A DNA stretch of 43,749 nucleotides from JBNJGB01 sp051747385 (GCA_051747385.1 JBNJGB010000045.1:1-43749); one strand, 5' to 3'. Shown: positions 23,661 to 32,898, numbered from the stretch's first letter. Translations and numbers: made by a program. Notes: generated by a model from the sequence alone, not told the origin.

Positions 23661-24929
23661 CTATTTCGACAGCGCCTCGTCGATGGCCTCGCGGAGCTTG
23701 CCCTCCGCCTGCCCGACGGGGTCGTCGTACTTCTTCCGGAGCTTCTCGAGGCGGTCGCGCTCGCCCAGGGTGGCGAGGTGCTCGACCGCGAGGACCCGGC
23801 CCTTGGGGTGAAGCCCGTCCTCGGTGGCGAGCTTCTCCAGGATCTCCGCCGCCCGCTCCTGCGGGAACCTGTCCAGATCGCCCTTCCAGGGGAGGAAGAT
23901 GGTGACGGTGCCCCACTGGATGGCCTCGGGGTCGTCCAGGTGGGCCTCGAACCAGTCGAGGTAGGCGTCCCAGGCCTCCTCGCTGCGGAGGCCGCGCTGG
24001 AGCGCGAAGACGGCGGCGTACTGGGTCAGCTGCTTGTCCAGGAACCCGGCGATGGTGGGGATGTCCTCGTCCGAGCCGAGGGTTCCCAGGCGCGTCACGG
24101 CGCAGGAGCGGATGAGCGCCACCTCGTCGCCGTCCCTGGCCCGCTCCAGGAGCAGGTCGAAGTGCTCCCGGTTCCCGCGGAAGGTGGCGTCGCCCAGGTA
24201 CTGGCAGGCGGCCAGCCGCACGCGGTCGTGGCGGTGTCCGGCGAGGGTCTCCTTCGCCAGCTCGGAGGTGTCCTCCATGGCGCCGCCGCGGCGCCAGAAG
24301 CGCGCGATGGCCGCCCACTCCGCGATCTCCCGGTGCTCGCTCTCCATCAAGTCCTCGAGGCGGACGACCGTGGCCGGAGCGGAGTCGAAGTCGGCCTGAT
24401 TGTGCATGAGGGCGTACAGCACGATCGTCGGGTCCTCGTGGTCCAGGGACTCTCGCAGGATCAGGCTGAACTCCTCGCGGAGGCGCTTGCGCTCCTCCGG
24501 CGTCGGCGCGACGTCGGCGGACGGATCCCTCAGCGTCGCGCGCGCCTCCTGGAGCGCCCGGAGGCACCGGCCCCGATCCTTCACCCGGATGGAGCCCTCG
24601 CGCTTGTCGCAGTCCGCCACGGCGTGCAGCGCCCGCTCGAAGTCGCCCAGCGGGCCCTCGGCGAACTCGGGCTCCGGGTCGGCGTTGTCTCGGACGGCCC
24701 CCGACGCGTCCGGCGAGGGCTGCTCACCCGCGTCCCCCGGGGGCGCCTCCGCTGCGTCGGGCGTCCGCGGCTCGGTGGGCTCCTCCGGCTCCGGCGCCGG
24801 CTCCGTCTGCTCCGGCTCCGTCTGCTCCGGCTCCGGGGCGGGCGCCGAGGCCTCGTCCTTCCGGCAGCCCGAGGTGAGGAGCACCCCGGCCAGGATCGTC
24901 GTCACCAGGATCGCCGTCCGTCCGTCCAT
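23661..24929 (-). CDS. Lipoprotein with Pro/Glu linker and HEAT-like repeats
   Basis: A 422-residue protein from ATG 24929, preferred to the GTG at 24944 because GGAGAAAGG lies just upstream. The lipobox is LLTSGC. A linker rich in Pro, Glu and Thr with short repeats (PEQTEPEQTEPAPEPEEP) spans about residues 25-85. The rest is helical with HEAT/Armadillo-like pairs, for example RLAACQYLGDATFRGNREHF and RSCAVTRLGTLGSDEDIPTI. It resembles surface or periplasmic scaffold proteins; no catalytic site is visible. It converges on the PilZ gene. Confidence 0.78.
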   Translation of the reverse strand: MDGRTAILVTTILAGVLLTSGCRKDEASAPAPEPEQTEPEQTEPAPEPEEPTEPRTPDAAEAPPGDAGEQPSPDASGAVRDNADPEPEFAEGPLGDFERALHAVADCDKREGSIRVKDRGRCLRALQEARATLRDPSADVAPTPEERKRLREEFSLILRESLDHEDPTIVLYALMHNQADFDSAPATVVRLEDLMESEHREIAEWAAIARFWRRGGAMEDTSELAKETLAGHRHDRVRLAACQYLGDATFRGNREHFDLLLERARDGDEVALIRSCAVTRLGTLGSDEDIPTIAGFLDKQLTQYAAVFALQRGLRSEEAWDAYLDWFEAHLDDPEAIQWGTVTIFLPWKGDLDRFPQERAAEILEKLATEDGLHPKGRVLAVEHLATLGERDRLEKLRKKYDDPVGQAEGKLREAIDEALSK

Positions 24930-24989
24930 CGTGCCTTTCTCCACCGTGATGGGAGGCGCCCGGAACGCTAGGTCCGTGCGTCCGAAGCG

Positions 24990-26141
24990 TCAACGAACCA
25001 GGGCGAGGGCCTGTTCCAGGTCCGCCCAGAGGCCCTCGACGGGCTCGGTGCCCAGGGCCAGCCGGAGCAGCCCCGCGGAGACGCCGGAAGAGGCGCGCTC
25101 CGCCTCGCTGAGGCCCACGTGCGACACGCCGGCCGGCCAGGAGACCAGGGAGCGGACCCCACCCAGGCTGGCCGCGATCCGGAAGCGCCCCAGGGCGTCC
25201 GCCACGCGCGAGGCCGCCTCGGCGCCGCCCTCCACCTCGAAGCTCAGCACGCCCCCCGCCCCGTCCAGGAGGCGCCCGGCGAGGACGTGATCGGGATGCG
25301 AGGGCAGGCCGGGGTGGTGCACCCGCACGACCGCGTGGTGGGCGTCGAGGCGCCTGGCGAGCGTCTCCGCGCTGGCGTTCTGGCGGGCCACCCGCAGCTC
25401 CAGGGTCTCCATGCCCCGCCAGAGGCGATAGGCCGCGTCGGGGTCCAGCACCGGCCCGAGCAGCTTCCGGAGGCGCCAGGCGGCCTCCACGAGGGCCTTC
25501 GACCCCGCCATGGCCCCCGCGACCACGTCGTGGTGTCCGCCCAGATACTTGCTGGCCGAGTGCACGACCAGGTCGGCGCCGTGCTCCAGGGCGCGCAGGT
25601 TCACGGGGCTGGCGAAGGTGGCGTCCACCACCAGCACGGCGTCGTCCGGCATGGCCTCCCGCAGGGCGTCGAGGTCCACCACCCGTATCAAGGGGTTCGT
25701 GGGCACCTCCACGTGCACGGCCGAGCCCGCCGGGAGCTCCGCGGCCCGCTCGGCGAGATCGTCGATCCCGGCGCGCTCCACCCGCAGCCCGAAGGACGGC
25801 AGGAGCAACTCCGCGAGCTCGTGGGTCCCCCCGTAGACCTCCCGCTGGACCAGCAGCGTGCCGTCGCGCGGCCCCCCGTCCGAGCCGTGCCCCATGGCCG
25901 CCAGGTGGCCCAGGCTGAGGGCCGCCATCCCCGACCCGCAGATGATCGCGGCCTCGGCGCCCTCCAGGCGGCGCAGGCGATCCTCCACGGCCTCGACGGT
26001 GGGGTTCGCCCACCGGCCGTACAGGTACGCGTCGCGCGTCCTCGCGGCCCGCGCCATGGAGGCGACGTCCGGGAAGGGGAAGGTCGTCGAGAGCACCACC
26101 GGCGGGACGGCGGGGCCCCGCCCTTGATCGTCGTCGGTCAT
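24990..26141 (-). CDS. Cys/Met-metabolism PLP enzyme (cystathionine gamma-synthase/lyase family)
   Basis: A 383-residue fold-type I PLP enzyme. Visible family parts are YGRWANPTVEAVEDRLRRLE, ICGSGMAALSLGHLAA, LVQREVYGGTHELAELLLP, VVDATFASPVNLRALEHGAD and the PLP-lysine segment VVHSASKYLGGHHDVVAGA; the C-terminal domain has SLGGVRSLVSWPAGVSH. Members are cystathionine gamma-synthase, cystathionine gamma-lyase, O-acetylhomoserine sulfhydrylase or methionine gamma-lyase; the sequence alone does not settle which. It stands alone on the minus strand. A relation to the sulfur-carrier operon 20 kb away is possible but unsupported. Confidence 0.9.
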   Translation of the reverse strand: MTDDDQGRGPAVPPVVLSTTFPFPDVASMARAARTRDAYLYGRWANPTVEAVEDRLRRLEGAEAAIICGSGMAALSLGHLAAMGHGSDGGPRDGTLLVQREVYGGTHELAELLLPSFGLRVERAGIDDLAERAAELPAGSAVHVEVPTNPLIRVVDLDALREAMPDDAVLVVDATFASPVNLRALEHGADLVVHSASKYLGGHHDVVAGAMAGSKALVEAAWRLRKLLGPVLDPDAAYRLWRGMETLELRVARQNASAETLARRLDAHHAVVRVHHPGLPSHPDHVLAGRLLDGAGGVLSFEVEGGAEAASRVADALGRFRIAASLGGVRSLVSWPAGVSHVGLSEAERASSGVSAGLLRLALGTEPVEGLWADLEQALALVR

Positions 26142-26186
26142 GCGGGCAACGTAGCGGAAGCGACAGAGGGTGGAAACCCGGGAATA

Positions 26187-26202
26187 GCTCCTCGCGAGGA
26201 GC
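26187..26202. repeat. Perfect 16-bp palindrome upstream of the PLP enzyme gene
   Basis: GCTCCTCGCGAGGAGC is self-complementary and lies 46-61 bp upstream of the start at 26141, a suitable place for a dimeric repressor operator. No other copy was noticed. Confidence 0.5.
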
Positions 26203-26309
26203 CGTTGTACCGGTTGTCCTTCCCCTGCCGCACGGGGAGGTCGCCGGGACCCCTCCTCCCCCCTCGGGGCCCCGACGATCTCCCCGTCATTTTTCTCGCA
26301 AGCGGTCCG

Positions 26310-26657
26310 TCAGGCGATGATGTCGAGGGCGGCCCCGGTCATCTCATCGGAGGCGTCCAGGACCGAGAGGTTGGCCCGGTAGGCGGCCAGGGCGCCGACG
26401 CGGTTCACCGTCTCGCCGACGAGATCGGTGTTGCTGGCGGCCACCAGCCCGTCGTCGCCGAGAACGAGCGGCACGGGCGCGGCGGCCGGGGCCACGCTGG
26501 AGGTCACGCCCCCGCCGGGCGCCTGGCGCGCCACGACCCGCTGCGCCTCGAACCCGTCCGTGGTCAGGTTCGCCACGTTGTGGGCGCCCGCCTGCAGCCG
26601 CCGCGCGGCCAGCGATGCGCCCGAGGCGGCGATGGTCCCGATGGCTCCGATGCTCAC
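26310..26657 (-). CDS. Short FlgC-like flagellar rod-family protein (orphan)
   Basis: A 115-residue protein from GTG 26657 after AAGGAAGG. The N-terminus SLAARRLQAGAHNVANLTTD followed by GFEAQ matches the flagellar basal-body rod signature (usually A-x-N-I-A-N-x-x-T-P-G-F). The C-terminus SNTDLVGETVNRVGALAAYR and DEMTGAALDIIA matches the FlgC end (SNVDLVEEMV...Y-x-AN). It is somewhat shorter than FlgC, with the middle reduced. No other flagellar gene is in the window, so it is an orphan; it may be a relic or work outside flagella. Confidence 0.75.
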   Translation of the reverse strand: MSIGAIGTIAASGASLAARRLQAGAHNVANLTTDGFEAQRVVARQAPGGGVTSSVAPAAAPVPLVLGDDGLVAASNTDLVGETVNRVGALAAYRANLSVLDASDEMTGAALDIIA

Positions 26658-26755
26658 GTGCCTTCCTTCGGTCGTCCGCCGGCCGGCCTGAAGCGGCGGC
26701 CCTCGAGCTCATCATAGGGAGCGCGGACGACTCGGGTCACGCTCCGGACCCCGCC

Positions 26756-26780
26756 CGCCCTTGCCCTTGCCCTTGCCTTG
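26756..26780. repeat. Short TTGCCC hexamer repeat
   Basis: An imperfect tandem run of the hexamer TTGCCC lies upstream of the tandem glutaredoxin gene. A second run of the same hexamer occurs at the right edge (43690-43721). Confidence 0.7.
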
Positions 26781-26821
26781 CGCCTTCGGTCCCGGATGCC
26801 GGTCTTCCGGAGGGCTCTCTC

Positions 26822-26856
26822 CCCCACCAAGTGGGGCGCCGGCGTCCCCGCCGGCG
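26822..26856. repeat. Two adjacent hairpins upstream of the glutaredoxin gene
   Basis: CCCCAC/GTGGGG (loop CAA, 26822-26836) is followed at once by CGCCGGCG/CGCCGGCG (loop TCCC, 26837-26856). They lie about 100 bp upstream of the ATG at 26953 in a 295-bp divergent region. No T-tract follows. They could be a leader structure or a protein site; function unknown. Confidence 0.5.
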
Positions 26857-26952
26857 AAAGACGACCGGCGCGCCGCAGGGGCCGGTGGACGGACCGCGTC
26901 CCAGCGGCGACAATCCGGCGCATACTCCCCCCAATCGCAGCGTGGAGGCCCC

Positions 26953-27660
26953 ATGATCCGCTCGCTGAACGACGTCCACTCGTGGGTCGCGTCCGTCGCC
27001 CGCGGGCCGCGCGGGCTCGTGGCGTGGACCCCGGCACGCCGGCAGCCGGAGCAGACCCTGGAGCTGTACGAGTTCGAGGCGTGCCCCTTCTGCCGCAAGG
27101 TCCGCGAGGCCCTGAGCGAGCTGGACCTGGAGTACGTCTCACGGCCGGTGCCCAGGGGCGAGGGGCCGAAGCGCGCCTTCGTCGAGCGCGAGGGAGGCCG
27201 GCGCATGTTCCCGTTCCTGGTCGATCCGGACAGCGGGGCCCGGCTCTACGAGTCCGAGGACATCGTCAGCTATCTCCACGAGACCTACGGCGCCGGGCGG
27301 TCCACGGCCTGGAGGCTCCTGTCTCCGGTGAACACGCTCGGGGCCGCGACCGCCTCCGTCATCAGACCGCGCGGGGGCCGCGTCCGGCCGGGCTGCGAGT
27401 CCAGGGAGCAGCCCGAGAGGCTGCTGGAGCTTTGGAACTTCGAGGCGTCGCCCTTCTGCCGGAAGGTCCGGGAGGCCCTGTGCGCGCTGAACCTCGACTA
27501 CCTCGTGCACAACGTGGCCAAGCGCAGCGCGCGCAGACCGCGGCTCGTGGCGCTGGGCGGGCGGATGATGGTGCCGTACCTGGTGGATCCGAACGCGGGG
27601 GTGGCCATGTACGAGTCGGACGACATCGTCGCGTACCTGGAGCGCACCTACGCGGGCTGA
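26953..27660 (+). CDS. Tandem glutaredoxin/GST-N-like protein
   Basis: A 235-residue protein from ATG 26953 after GGAGG. It contains two glutaredoxin-like domains of the GST N-terminal kind: the first with CPFC at 44-47 (LELYEFEACPFCRKVREAL) and YESEDIVSYLHETYG, the second with SPFC at 166-169 (LELWNFEASPFCRKVREAL) and YESDDIVAYLERTYAG. The first active-site Cys of the second domain is Ser, so that half should be monothiol. The duplication is obvious at protein level. It probably reduces thiols or binds glutathione in the cytoplasm. Confidence 0.9.
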   Translation: MIRSLNDVHSWVASVARGPRGLVAWTPARRQPEQTLELYEFEACPFCRKVREALSELDLEYVSRPVPRGEGPKRAFVEREGGRRMFPFLVDPDSGARLYESEDIVSYLHETYGAGRSTAWRLLSPVNTLGAATASVIRPRGGRVRPGCESREQPERLLELWNFEASPFCRKVREALCALNLDYLVHNVAKRSARRPRLVALGGRMMVPYLVDPNAGVAMYESDDIVAYLERTYAG

Positions 27661-27730
27661 TCGGGGGCGGTCGCAGGCGTCCGTCCAAAGGCGTTGAGCC
27701 GGCACGCGGGACCGCGTAGATTCCCCGGCC

Positions 27731-30079
27731 ATGACACGCTCCACGCCCATCGCCTCCGCCCTCCTGATCCTCCTGGTCCCGGTCGCCTGCGACGGCGACG
27801 ACGGGGACCCGGCGCCGGACGATTCGGACGTCCAGGTGACGCCGGACACGCCGTCGCCGGACGCCGTGGACGATGCTCCGCAGCCCGAAGTGGTGGACGG
27901 CGCCGCGGACGACGTGGACATCGGCCCGCCGCCCGCGGAGCCGGTCGACCTCGTGGATCCCTTGGTGGGCACCGGCGCGGTGGGCATCAACTACGGGGCG
28001 TTGTATCCCGGGGCCACGCGTCCCTTCGGCATGGTGGCCCTGTCCCCCGACACCGAGGGCCTCCTGCCCGGGGACTTCGGCGTGGGCCACGCGGGCGGGT
28101 ACTACTACGACGACACCGAGGTGCGCGGCTTCTCCCACATCCACCTGGCGGGCACCGGCGCCGCGGACTACGGCAACCTGTCCGTCGTTCCGGCCGTGGG
28201 CGACCCGGCGACGCTCCTGGCCGGGGGGGACGTCCCGAACCTGCCCCTGGATCACGACGGGGAGTCCGCCTCGCCGGGCTACTATCGCCTGGAGGTGGCC
28301 GACCCGGCCGTCACCGCGGAGCTGACGGCGACCGACCGGACCGGCCTTCACCGGTACACCTTCGAGCCGGGAGCCGACGCCCGGATCATCTTCGACGCCA
28401 CCCACGTGCTCGGCGAGGGCACCATCGCCGACAGCGACCTGACCATCGACGGGGACACCGGCGAGATCTCGGGCTACGTGCACACGGTCGGCGAGTTCTC
28501 GAGCCGCTTCGACGGCTTCGAGGTGTTCTACGTCCTGCGCCCGGACCGGGCCCCGGCCTCCGTGGGCACCTTCGACGCGGACGGCTATCACGACGGCGCC
28601 ACCACCGTCGGCGGCACGCTGGCGGGGGCCGTACTGTCCTTCGACACGGGCGACGACCCGGCCGTGGAGCTCCGCGTGGGCGTGTCCTACGTCGACGTGG
28701 ACGGGGCGCGGGCGAACCTCGAGGCCGAGGCGATGGGACGCGGCTTCGACGAGGTCCGCGACGAGGCCCGGGAGGTCTGGAACGAGGCCCTGTCCGTCGT
28801 GGAGGTCGAGGGAGGCACCGAGACCCGCCGCGGGCTGCTCTACACGGCCCTGTACCACGTCCAGCTCATGCCCAACCTCGTCACGGACGTGGACGGGCGA
28901 TACCGCGGGCTCGACGAGGAGATCCACGAGGCCGGAGACTTCCTGTACTACACGGACTTCTCCATGTGGGACACGTATCGGACGATGCACCCGCTGGTGA
29001 CCCTGTTGTACCCGGAGCGGCAGGTCGACTTCATGCGCACGCTCACGCGGATGGCGGAGGACGGCGGCTCCATGCCCGTCTGGCCCCTGGCCACCGGCTA
29101 CACCGGGTCGATGATCGGGACCAGCGCGGACGTGGTCATCGCCGACGCCGTGGACAAGGGCGTGGACGACTTCGACGTGGAATCGGCGTACCAGGCCATG
29201 CGCAGCCTCGCCACGGGCCCGTCGCCGTCCGGAAAGCCGGGGCGCGACCACTACGAGGACTGGGAGGCCCACCGGTACGTGCCCGCGGACGACCACAACG
29301 GCTCCGTGTCCAAGACCCTGGAGTTCGCGACGGACGACTACTGCCTGTCCGTGCTGGCCGACCACCTGGGCCACGCCGACGACGCCGCGATGTTCGCGGA
29401 GCGGGCGACCTGGTGGAGGAACCACTGGGACGACGAGAAGGGCTTCCTGGCGCCGCGCATGGCCGACGGCACCATCCCGCCGTACTCGCCCAAGAACGCC
29501 GCCAGGCACTACGTCGAGGGCAACCCCTGGCACTACCTGTTCATGATCCCCCACGACGTGCCCGGCCTCGCGGAGCTGCTGGGCGGGGCGCAGGCCTTCA
29601 CGGACAAGCTCTCCACCTTCATGGAGGAGGGCCGCGAGGACTTCAGCATGGAGCTCCCCAACCCCCACTACTGGCACGGCAACGAGCCGACCATCCTGTC
29701 GCCGTTCCTCTTCGGCTTCGGCGGGCGGACGGATCTGGCGCGCTTCTGGACGCACTGGGTCGCCGACACGGCGTACCTGCCCGAGCCGTCGGGCCTGGCC
29801 GGCAACGACGACGGGGGGACCCTGTCCGCCTGGTACGTCTTCGCGGGCGCCGGCCTGTACCCGCTGACCTGCACCGGCGAGTACGTCCACGCCGCGCCGC
29901 TGTTCGACCGCGTGGTCTGGCACCTGGAGGGAGGTGACCTGGAGGTGCGCCTCGGGGACGACCCGGAGGGGACGCCGCTGCTGAACGGCGAGCCCATCGA
30001 GGGGCCGACCGTCGACCACGACGACCTCCTGGGCGGCGCGACCATGCTCCTCCCGCCGCCGCCGGACGAGGTGGACTAG
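27731..30079 (+). CDS. GH92-family alpha-1,2-mannosidase-like lipoprotein
   Basis: A 782-residue secreted protein. The signal ends at a Cys (LLILLVPVAC), followed by a 45-residue Asp/Pro-rich linker. The GH92 domain begins VDLVDPLVGTGAVGINYGAL and holds YPGATRPFGMVALSPDTEG, FSHIHLAGTGAADYGNL, LYTALYHVQLMPNL, FSMWDTYRTMHPLVTLLYPE, HGNEPTILSPFLFGFGGR (general-acid Glu region) and LAGNDDGGTLSAWYVFAGAG (catalytic-base Asp region). GH92 enzymes are Ca2+-dependent, inverting exo-alpha-mannosidases acting on N-glycan or yeast mannans. It lies alone between other strands. Substrate is inferred from the family only. Confidence 0.94.
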   Translation: MTRSTPIASALLILLVPVACDGDDGDPAPDDSDVQVTPDTPSPDAVDDAPQPEVVDGAADDVDIGPPPAEPVDLVDPLVGTGAVGINYGALYPGATRPFGMVALSPDTEGLLPGDFGVGHAGGYYYDDTEVRGFSHIHLAGTGAADYGNLSVVPAVGDPATLLAGGDVPNLPLDHDGESASPGYYRLEVADPAVTAELTATDRTGLHRYTFEPGADARIIFDATHVLGEGTIADSDLTIDGDTGEISGYVHTVGEFSSRFDGFEVFYVLRPDRAPASVGTFDADGYHDGATTVGGTLAGAVLSFDTGDDPAVELRVGVSYVDVDGARANLEAEAMGRGFDEVRDEAREVWNEALSVVEVEGGTETRRGLLYTALYHVQLMPNLVTDVDGRYRGLDEEIHEAGDFLYYTDFSMWDTYRTMHPLVTLLYPERQVDFMRTLTRMAEDGGSMPVWPLATGYTGSMIGTSADVVIADAVDKGVDDFDVESAYQAMRSLATGPSPSGKPGRDHYEDWEAHRYVPADDHNGSVSKTLEFATDDYCLSVLADHLGHADDAAMFAERATWWRNHWDDEKGFLAPRMADGTIPPYSPKNAARHYVEGNPWHYLFMIPHDVPGLAELLGGAQAFTDKLSTFMEEGREDFSMELPNPHYWHGNEPTILSPFLFGFGGRTDLARFWTHWVADTAYLPEPSGLAGNDDGGTLSAWYVFAGAGLYPLTCTGEYVHAAPLFDRVVWHLEGGDLEVRLGDDPEGTPLLNGEPIEGPTVDHDDLLGGATMLLPPPPDEVD

Positions 30080-30307
30080 CCCGGCCTTCTCACCATCCGC
30101 CGGCTGCAGCTTGGGAGCCGCCCGCGTCTCCGGCGCGTGCTCCCTCCGGCCACTTCGACGTACTGTGAGTACTCCGGGGAGCGCTGCGCCGCTTTCAGTG
30201 GCCGCCAGTCCGCGCCCCGCCGAGAGCCCGGAGGCGCGCCGAGACCCTGCCGCAGGGCGTGGACGGGCGCCACATGGCTTCGGGCCGGCGGCGACTGGTG
30301 TGGCGGG

Positions 30308-31693
30308 CTACGGGCAGGTGACCTGGATGGTGTAGGCGCCCGTGGCCTGGCCGTCGACCGCCAGGTAGTAGGTGCGGCTCGGATCCGCGAGGAACTGCAC
30401 GAGCGCAGGGTCGCCGCTCGAGGCCGCATCCCAGGCCATGCACGTGTTGGGCGAGCAGCCGTAGCCCTCGTCCCGCAGCAGGTACAGGGCCGCACCCTCG
30501 AAGGAGGCGGACAGGCCCACCTCGACCTGCTTCTGCTGGTCGACCTCGAAGCGATAGACGACCTCCTTGGCGGGTGCGGACGGTCCGCATGCGTAGTCGG
30601 TGGCCAGGGCGTCGCCGCCTCCCGTCCCCACGCCCTGGGACGTGCCGCAGCTCAGAGTGGTCGGCGACACGTCGCACGTCTGGGCGCAGTCGAAGGTCTC
30701 GGCGCAGTCGGAGTCCTCGCAGTCCGTGGCGCCGTCGTCGTCATTGTCCACGTCGTCGTCGCAGTCCTGTTCATGATCGGGGGGACACGCCGGGGTCCCG
30801 GCGCAGTCGGAGTCCTCGCAGTCCGTGGCGCCGTCGTCGTCCTCGTCCAGCCCGTCGCCACAGTCCAGCTCCGCGCTCACCCCGCAGGTCGCGCGGAGGT
30901 CCAGGGCCACAGACGGCCCCGGCACGTGCTCGACGACCACCGCGTAGACCTCCCCGGCCTCGGCGGAAAAGAGCACCGGAGGCGACCCGCCGGCCACGCA
31001 CCGCTCGGGTTCACAGCCCTCGTCCGCGCCCGACAGGACCCACAGGCCCGATACCTCGCCCTCCCCAAGCTCCAGCGACACGTTGCCGTCCTCGGGGGCG
31101 GTGAACCGCAGCACATGCTCGGCGCCGTCTCCCCCCGGGTCGCCGCACGGATACCCGTCCAGGACCGAGGTCTTCCCGGGATCCGCCGTCGAGAGCTCGT
31201 AGGGCTGCCCGCAGTACAGCGGGACCGACAGCGGCTCGCACTCGCAGAGGTCTTCCGTGACGCACGCACCCGTGGCCGGATCGCAGTGGCTCTCGGTGCA
31301 GAAATCGTCGTCGTCCGGGCAGATCACGGCCGTGGCCGGGTCCGGCTGGCAGACCCAGCCGATGCACCGGATCTCGCCGGCGCAGAGATCGGTGGTCTCC
31401 CCGGTGCAGTCCTCGTCCTTGGCGCACGGCGGCCCCTCGGCCACGTCCTCCCCGGCGTCGGGGGCGGCGTCCGGCTCGACGTCGGGCGGTCCCACGACCG
31501 GCGTGTCCTCGGGCCGCGCGTCCGGGGTCTCTCCGCCCGGATCGGGGTCCGCCGAGGACGGGTCCGGCCCGGAGACGTCCTCGGCGGCGTCGGCGCCCAG
31601 GCCCAGCGGGCCCGACTCGAAGCAGCCGGCGCTCCAGGTCGCCGCGAGGACGACCAGCGCACACGCCGCGGCGGCTCTCGCGACGACTCCCAT
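30308..31693 (-). CDS. Secreted lipoprotein with Asp/Cys repeats and PPC-like domains, last gene of RiPP operon
   Basis: A 461-residue lipoprotein (lipobox WSAGC) whose ATG at 31693 overlaps the HExxH gene stop by one base (TGATG); a GTG three bases earlier is also possible. An Asp/Pro-rich linker (about 25-90) and Cys-rich modules (CAKDEDCTGETTDLC) follow. Two copies of DDDGATDCEDSDCA flank DCDDDVDNDDD, a likely Ca2+- or metal-binding acidic array. Two beta-rich domains like bacterial pre-peptidase C-terminal (PPC) domains are seen, for example EHVLRFTAPEDGNVSLELG and EVVYRFEVDQQKQVEVGLSA. Coupling to the maturase genes suggests it displays, binds or receives the product; this is inference. 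Confidence 0.85.
   Translation of the reverse strand: MGVVARAAAACALVVLAATWSAGCFESGPLGLGADAAEDVSGPDPSSADPDPGGETPDARPEDTPVVGPPDVEPDAAPDAGEDVAEGPPCAKDEDCTGETTDLCAGEIRCIGWVCQPDPATAVICPDDDDFCTESHCDPATGACVTEDLCECEPLSVPLYCGQPYELSTADPGKTSVLDGYPCGDPGGDGAEHVLRFTAPEDGNVSLELGEGEVSGLWVLSGADEGCEPERCVAGGSPPVLFSAEAGEVYAVVVEHVPGPSVALDLRATCGVSAELDCGDGLDEDDDGATDCEDSDCAGTPACPPDHEQDCDDDVDNDDDGATDCEDSDCAETFDCAQTCDVSPTTLSCGTSQGVGTGGGDALATDYACGPSAPAKEVVYRFEVDQQKQVEVGLSASFEGAALYLLRDEGYGCSPNTCMAWDAASSGDPALVQFLADPSRTYYLAVDGQATGAYTIQVTCP
30700..30841. repeat. 43-bp exact direct repeat in the Asp/Cys lipoprotein gene
   Basis: Positions 30700-30742 and 30799-30841 are identical, 99 bp apart, and encode the duplicated DDDGATDCEDSDCA segment. 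Confidence 0.9.
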
Positions 31694-32898
31694 CACAGCC
31701 CCAACGCCAGGTGCTCCCGGTGGAGCGCGCCCAGGTCCGCCAACACGGCCGCCCCGGCCTCGCTCAGCTCCGCGTGCTCCTCCAGCACGGCCAGGGCGTC
31801 GTCGTTCTTCTCGATGATCTGTCGGAACCGATCCATGAAGCTCTCCCGCCGGGACTCCGGCGCGTCGGCCCCGAGCATCCTACGATACAGCTCCGCGACG
31901 GGCACGAACGCATGCGCGGCCAGAAGCACCCCGTGCAGCGGTCGCGGATCCGGCCGGACCGGCGAGCGGAACAGGGGCCAGAAGGCGTTGTCCATCACCG
32001 GGTCCAGGTGGAACAGCGTGTTGATCTTGTTGTGCTGGTACTCGTGGATGATGGCCTCGACCATCGTCATCGTCTGCGGGTGCAGCGTGAGATAGACGGT
32101 GCCGATGGCCTCCCGGTAGCTGGCCGACAGGTGCTTCTCGTCGTCCGTGCCCACCGGGACGAACTGCTGAAGCAGCAGGCGCATCTCCGCACGTAGCTCG
32201 GGCATCCAGCGCGCCACCACGTCCAGCCCCTCCGACAGGGACGCCGACCAGCGCTCGGCCGACGCCTCGCCCAGGTCCAGCTGGTTCCCCTCCTTGTCGG
32301 GGTGGGCCTCGAAGTCGCTGATGGGGTTGTGATCCACGAGCGACAGCGCGATCGCCTCGGACACGGGCACGAACCGATCGCTCGCGCGCTGCCCGAGGAG
32401 CACGTCGCGGCTGGCGGACGGCTCCACGAGGCGAACCCGCCCGGCCTCGAAGATCACCGCCTCCGTGGCCGGATCGACCGGGAGGTACACCCGTCGGATG
32501 GGGCTCACCAGCGCGTCGAGCGGCGGCGGACCGTCCCAGCGCACGGGCGACGGCAGCGTGCCCTCGAGCGAGAGCTCGCCCAGGAGTTGGAACAGGTAGG
32601 CCCGGGCCCGCCTCGCCGCGGCCTCTCCGTGTCCGTCCTCCAGCGCCCGCAGGGTGCAGGTCAGCAGCACGTGCACGTGGCAGCGGAGGAGGACGGCGTA
32701 CAGCGCGCGGGGTCGATCCTCCGCGTATCGGAGCACCAGCCTCCGGACCTCCTCCGCGGTCCGCTGCAGGGACACCCCGAACAGCGCCGAAGGCAGCCGC
32801 AGGGTGTCCCGCGCCAGCTTCTTGGCGAATCGCTTCAGGATGCGTCGGGTGGAGCGACCGCCGTCGTCCGGCATCGTCAGCGCGATCCGGGCGCTCAA
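31693..32898 (-). CDS. HExxH-type putative peptide beta-hydroxylase (alphaKG-HExxH family)
   Basis: A 401-residue protein. The motif HEYQH is at residues 285-289 within MVEAIIHEYQHNKINTLFHL, and the N-terminal half is helical (RALYAVLLRCHVHVLLTCTL). Architecture, length and the segment around HExxH match the HExxH RiPP-modification domain (TIGR04267 type), whose members have been named alpha-ketoglutarate-dependent peptide beta-hydroxylases rather than proteases. The substrate here could be the His of the SHG array or the Cys-rich/Asp-rich lipoprotein. The start ATG overlaps the upstream radical SAM stop by 4 bp, and its stop overlaps the lipoprotein start. No signal peptide; cytoplasmic. Confidence 0.85.
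   Translation of the reverse strand: MSARIALTMPDDGGRSTRRILKRFAKKLARDTLRLPSALFGVSLQRTAEEVRRLVLRYAEDRPRALYAVLLRCHVHVLLTCTLRALEDGHGEAAARRARAYLFQLLGELSLEGTLPSPVRWDGPPPLDALVSPIRRVYLPVDPATEAVIFEAGRVRLVEPSASRDVLLGQRASDRFVPVSEAIALSLVDHNPISDFEAHPDKEGNQLDLGEASAERWSASLSEGLDVVARWMPELRAEMRLLLQQFVPVGTDDEKHLSASYREAIGTVYLTLHPQTMTMVEAIIHEYQHNKINTLFHLDPVMDNAFWPLFRSPVRPDPRPLHGVLLAAHAFVPVAELYRRMLGADAPESRRESFMDRFRQIIEKNDDALAVLEEHAELSEAGAAVLADLGALHREHLALGL

Noticed and set aside
31693..32898. Zinc metallopeptidase reading of the HExxH protein
   Set aside because: HExxH alone allows it, but the surrounding sequence, length, lack of a signal and radical SAM context fit the peptide-modifying family better; not fully excluded.
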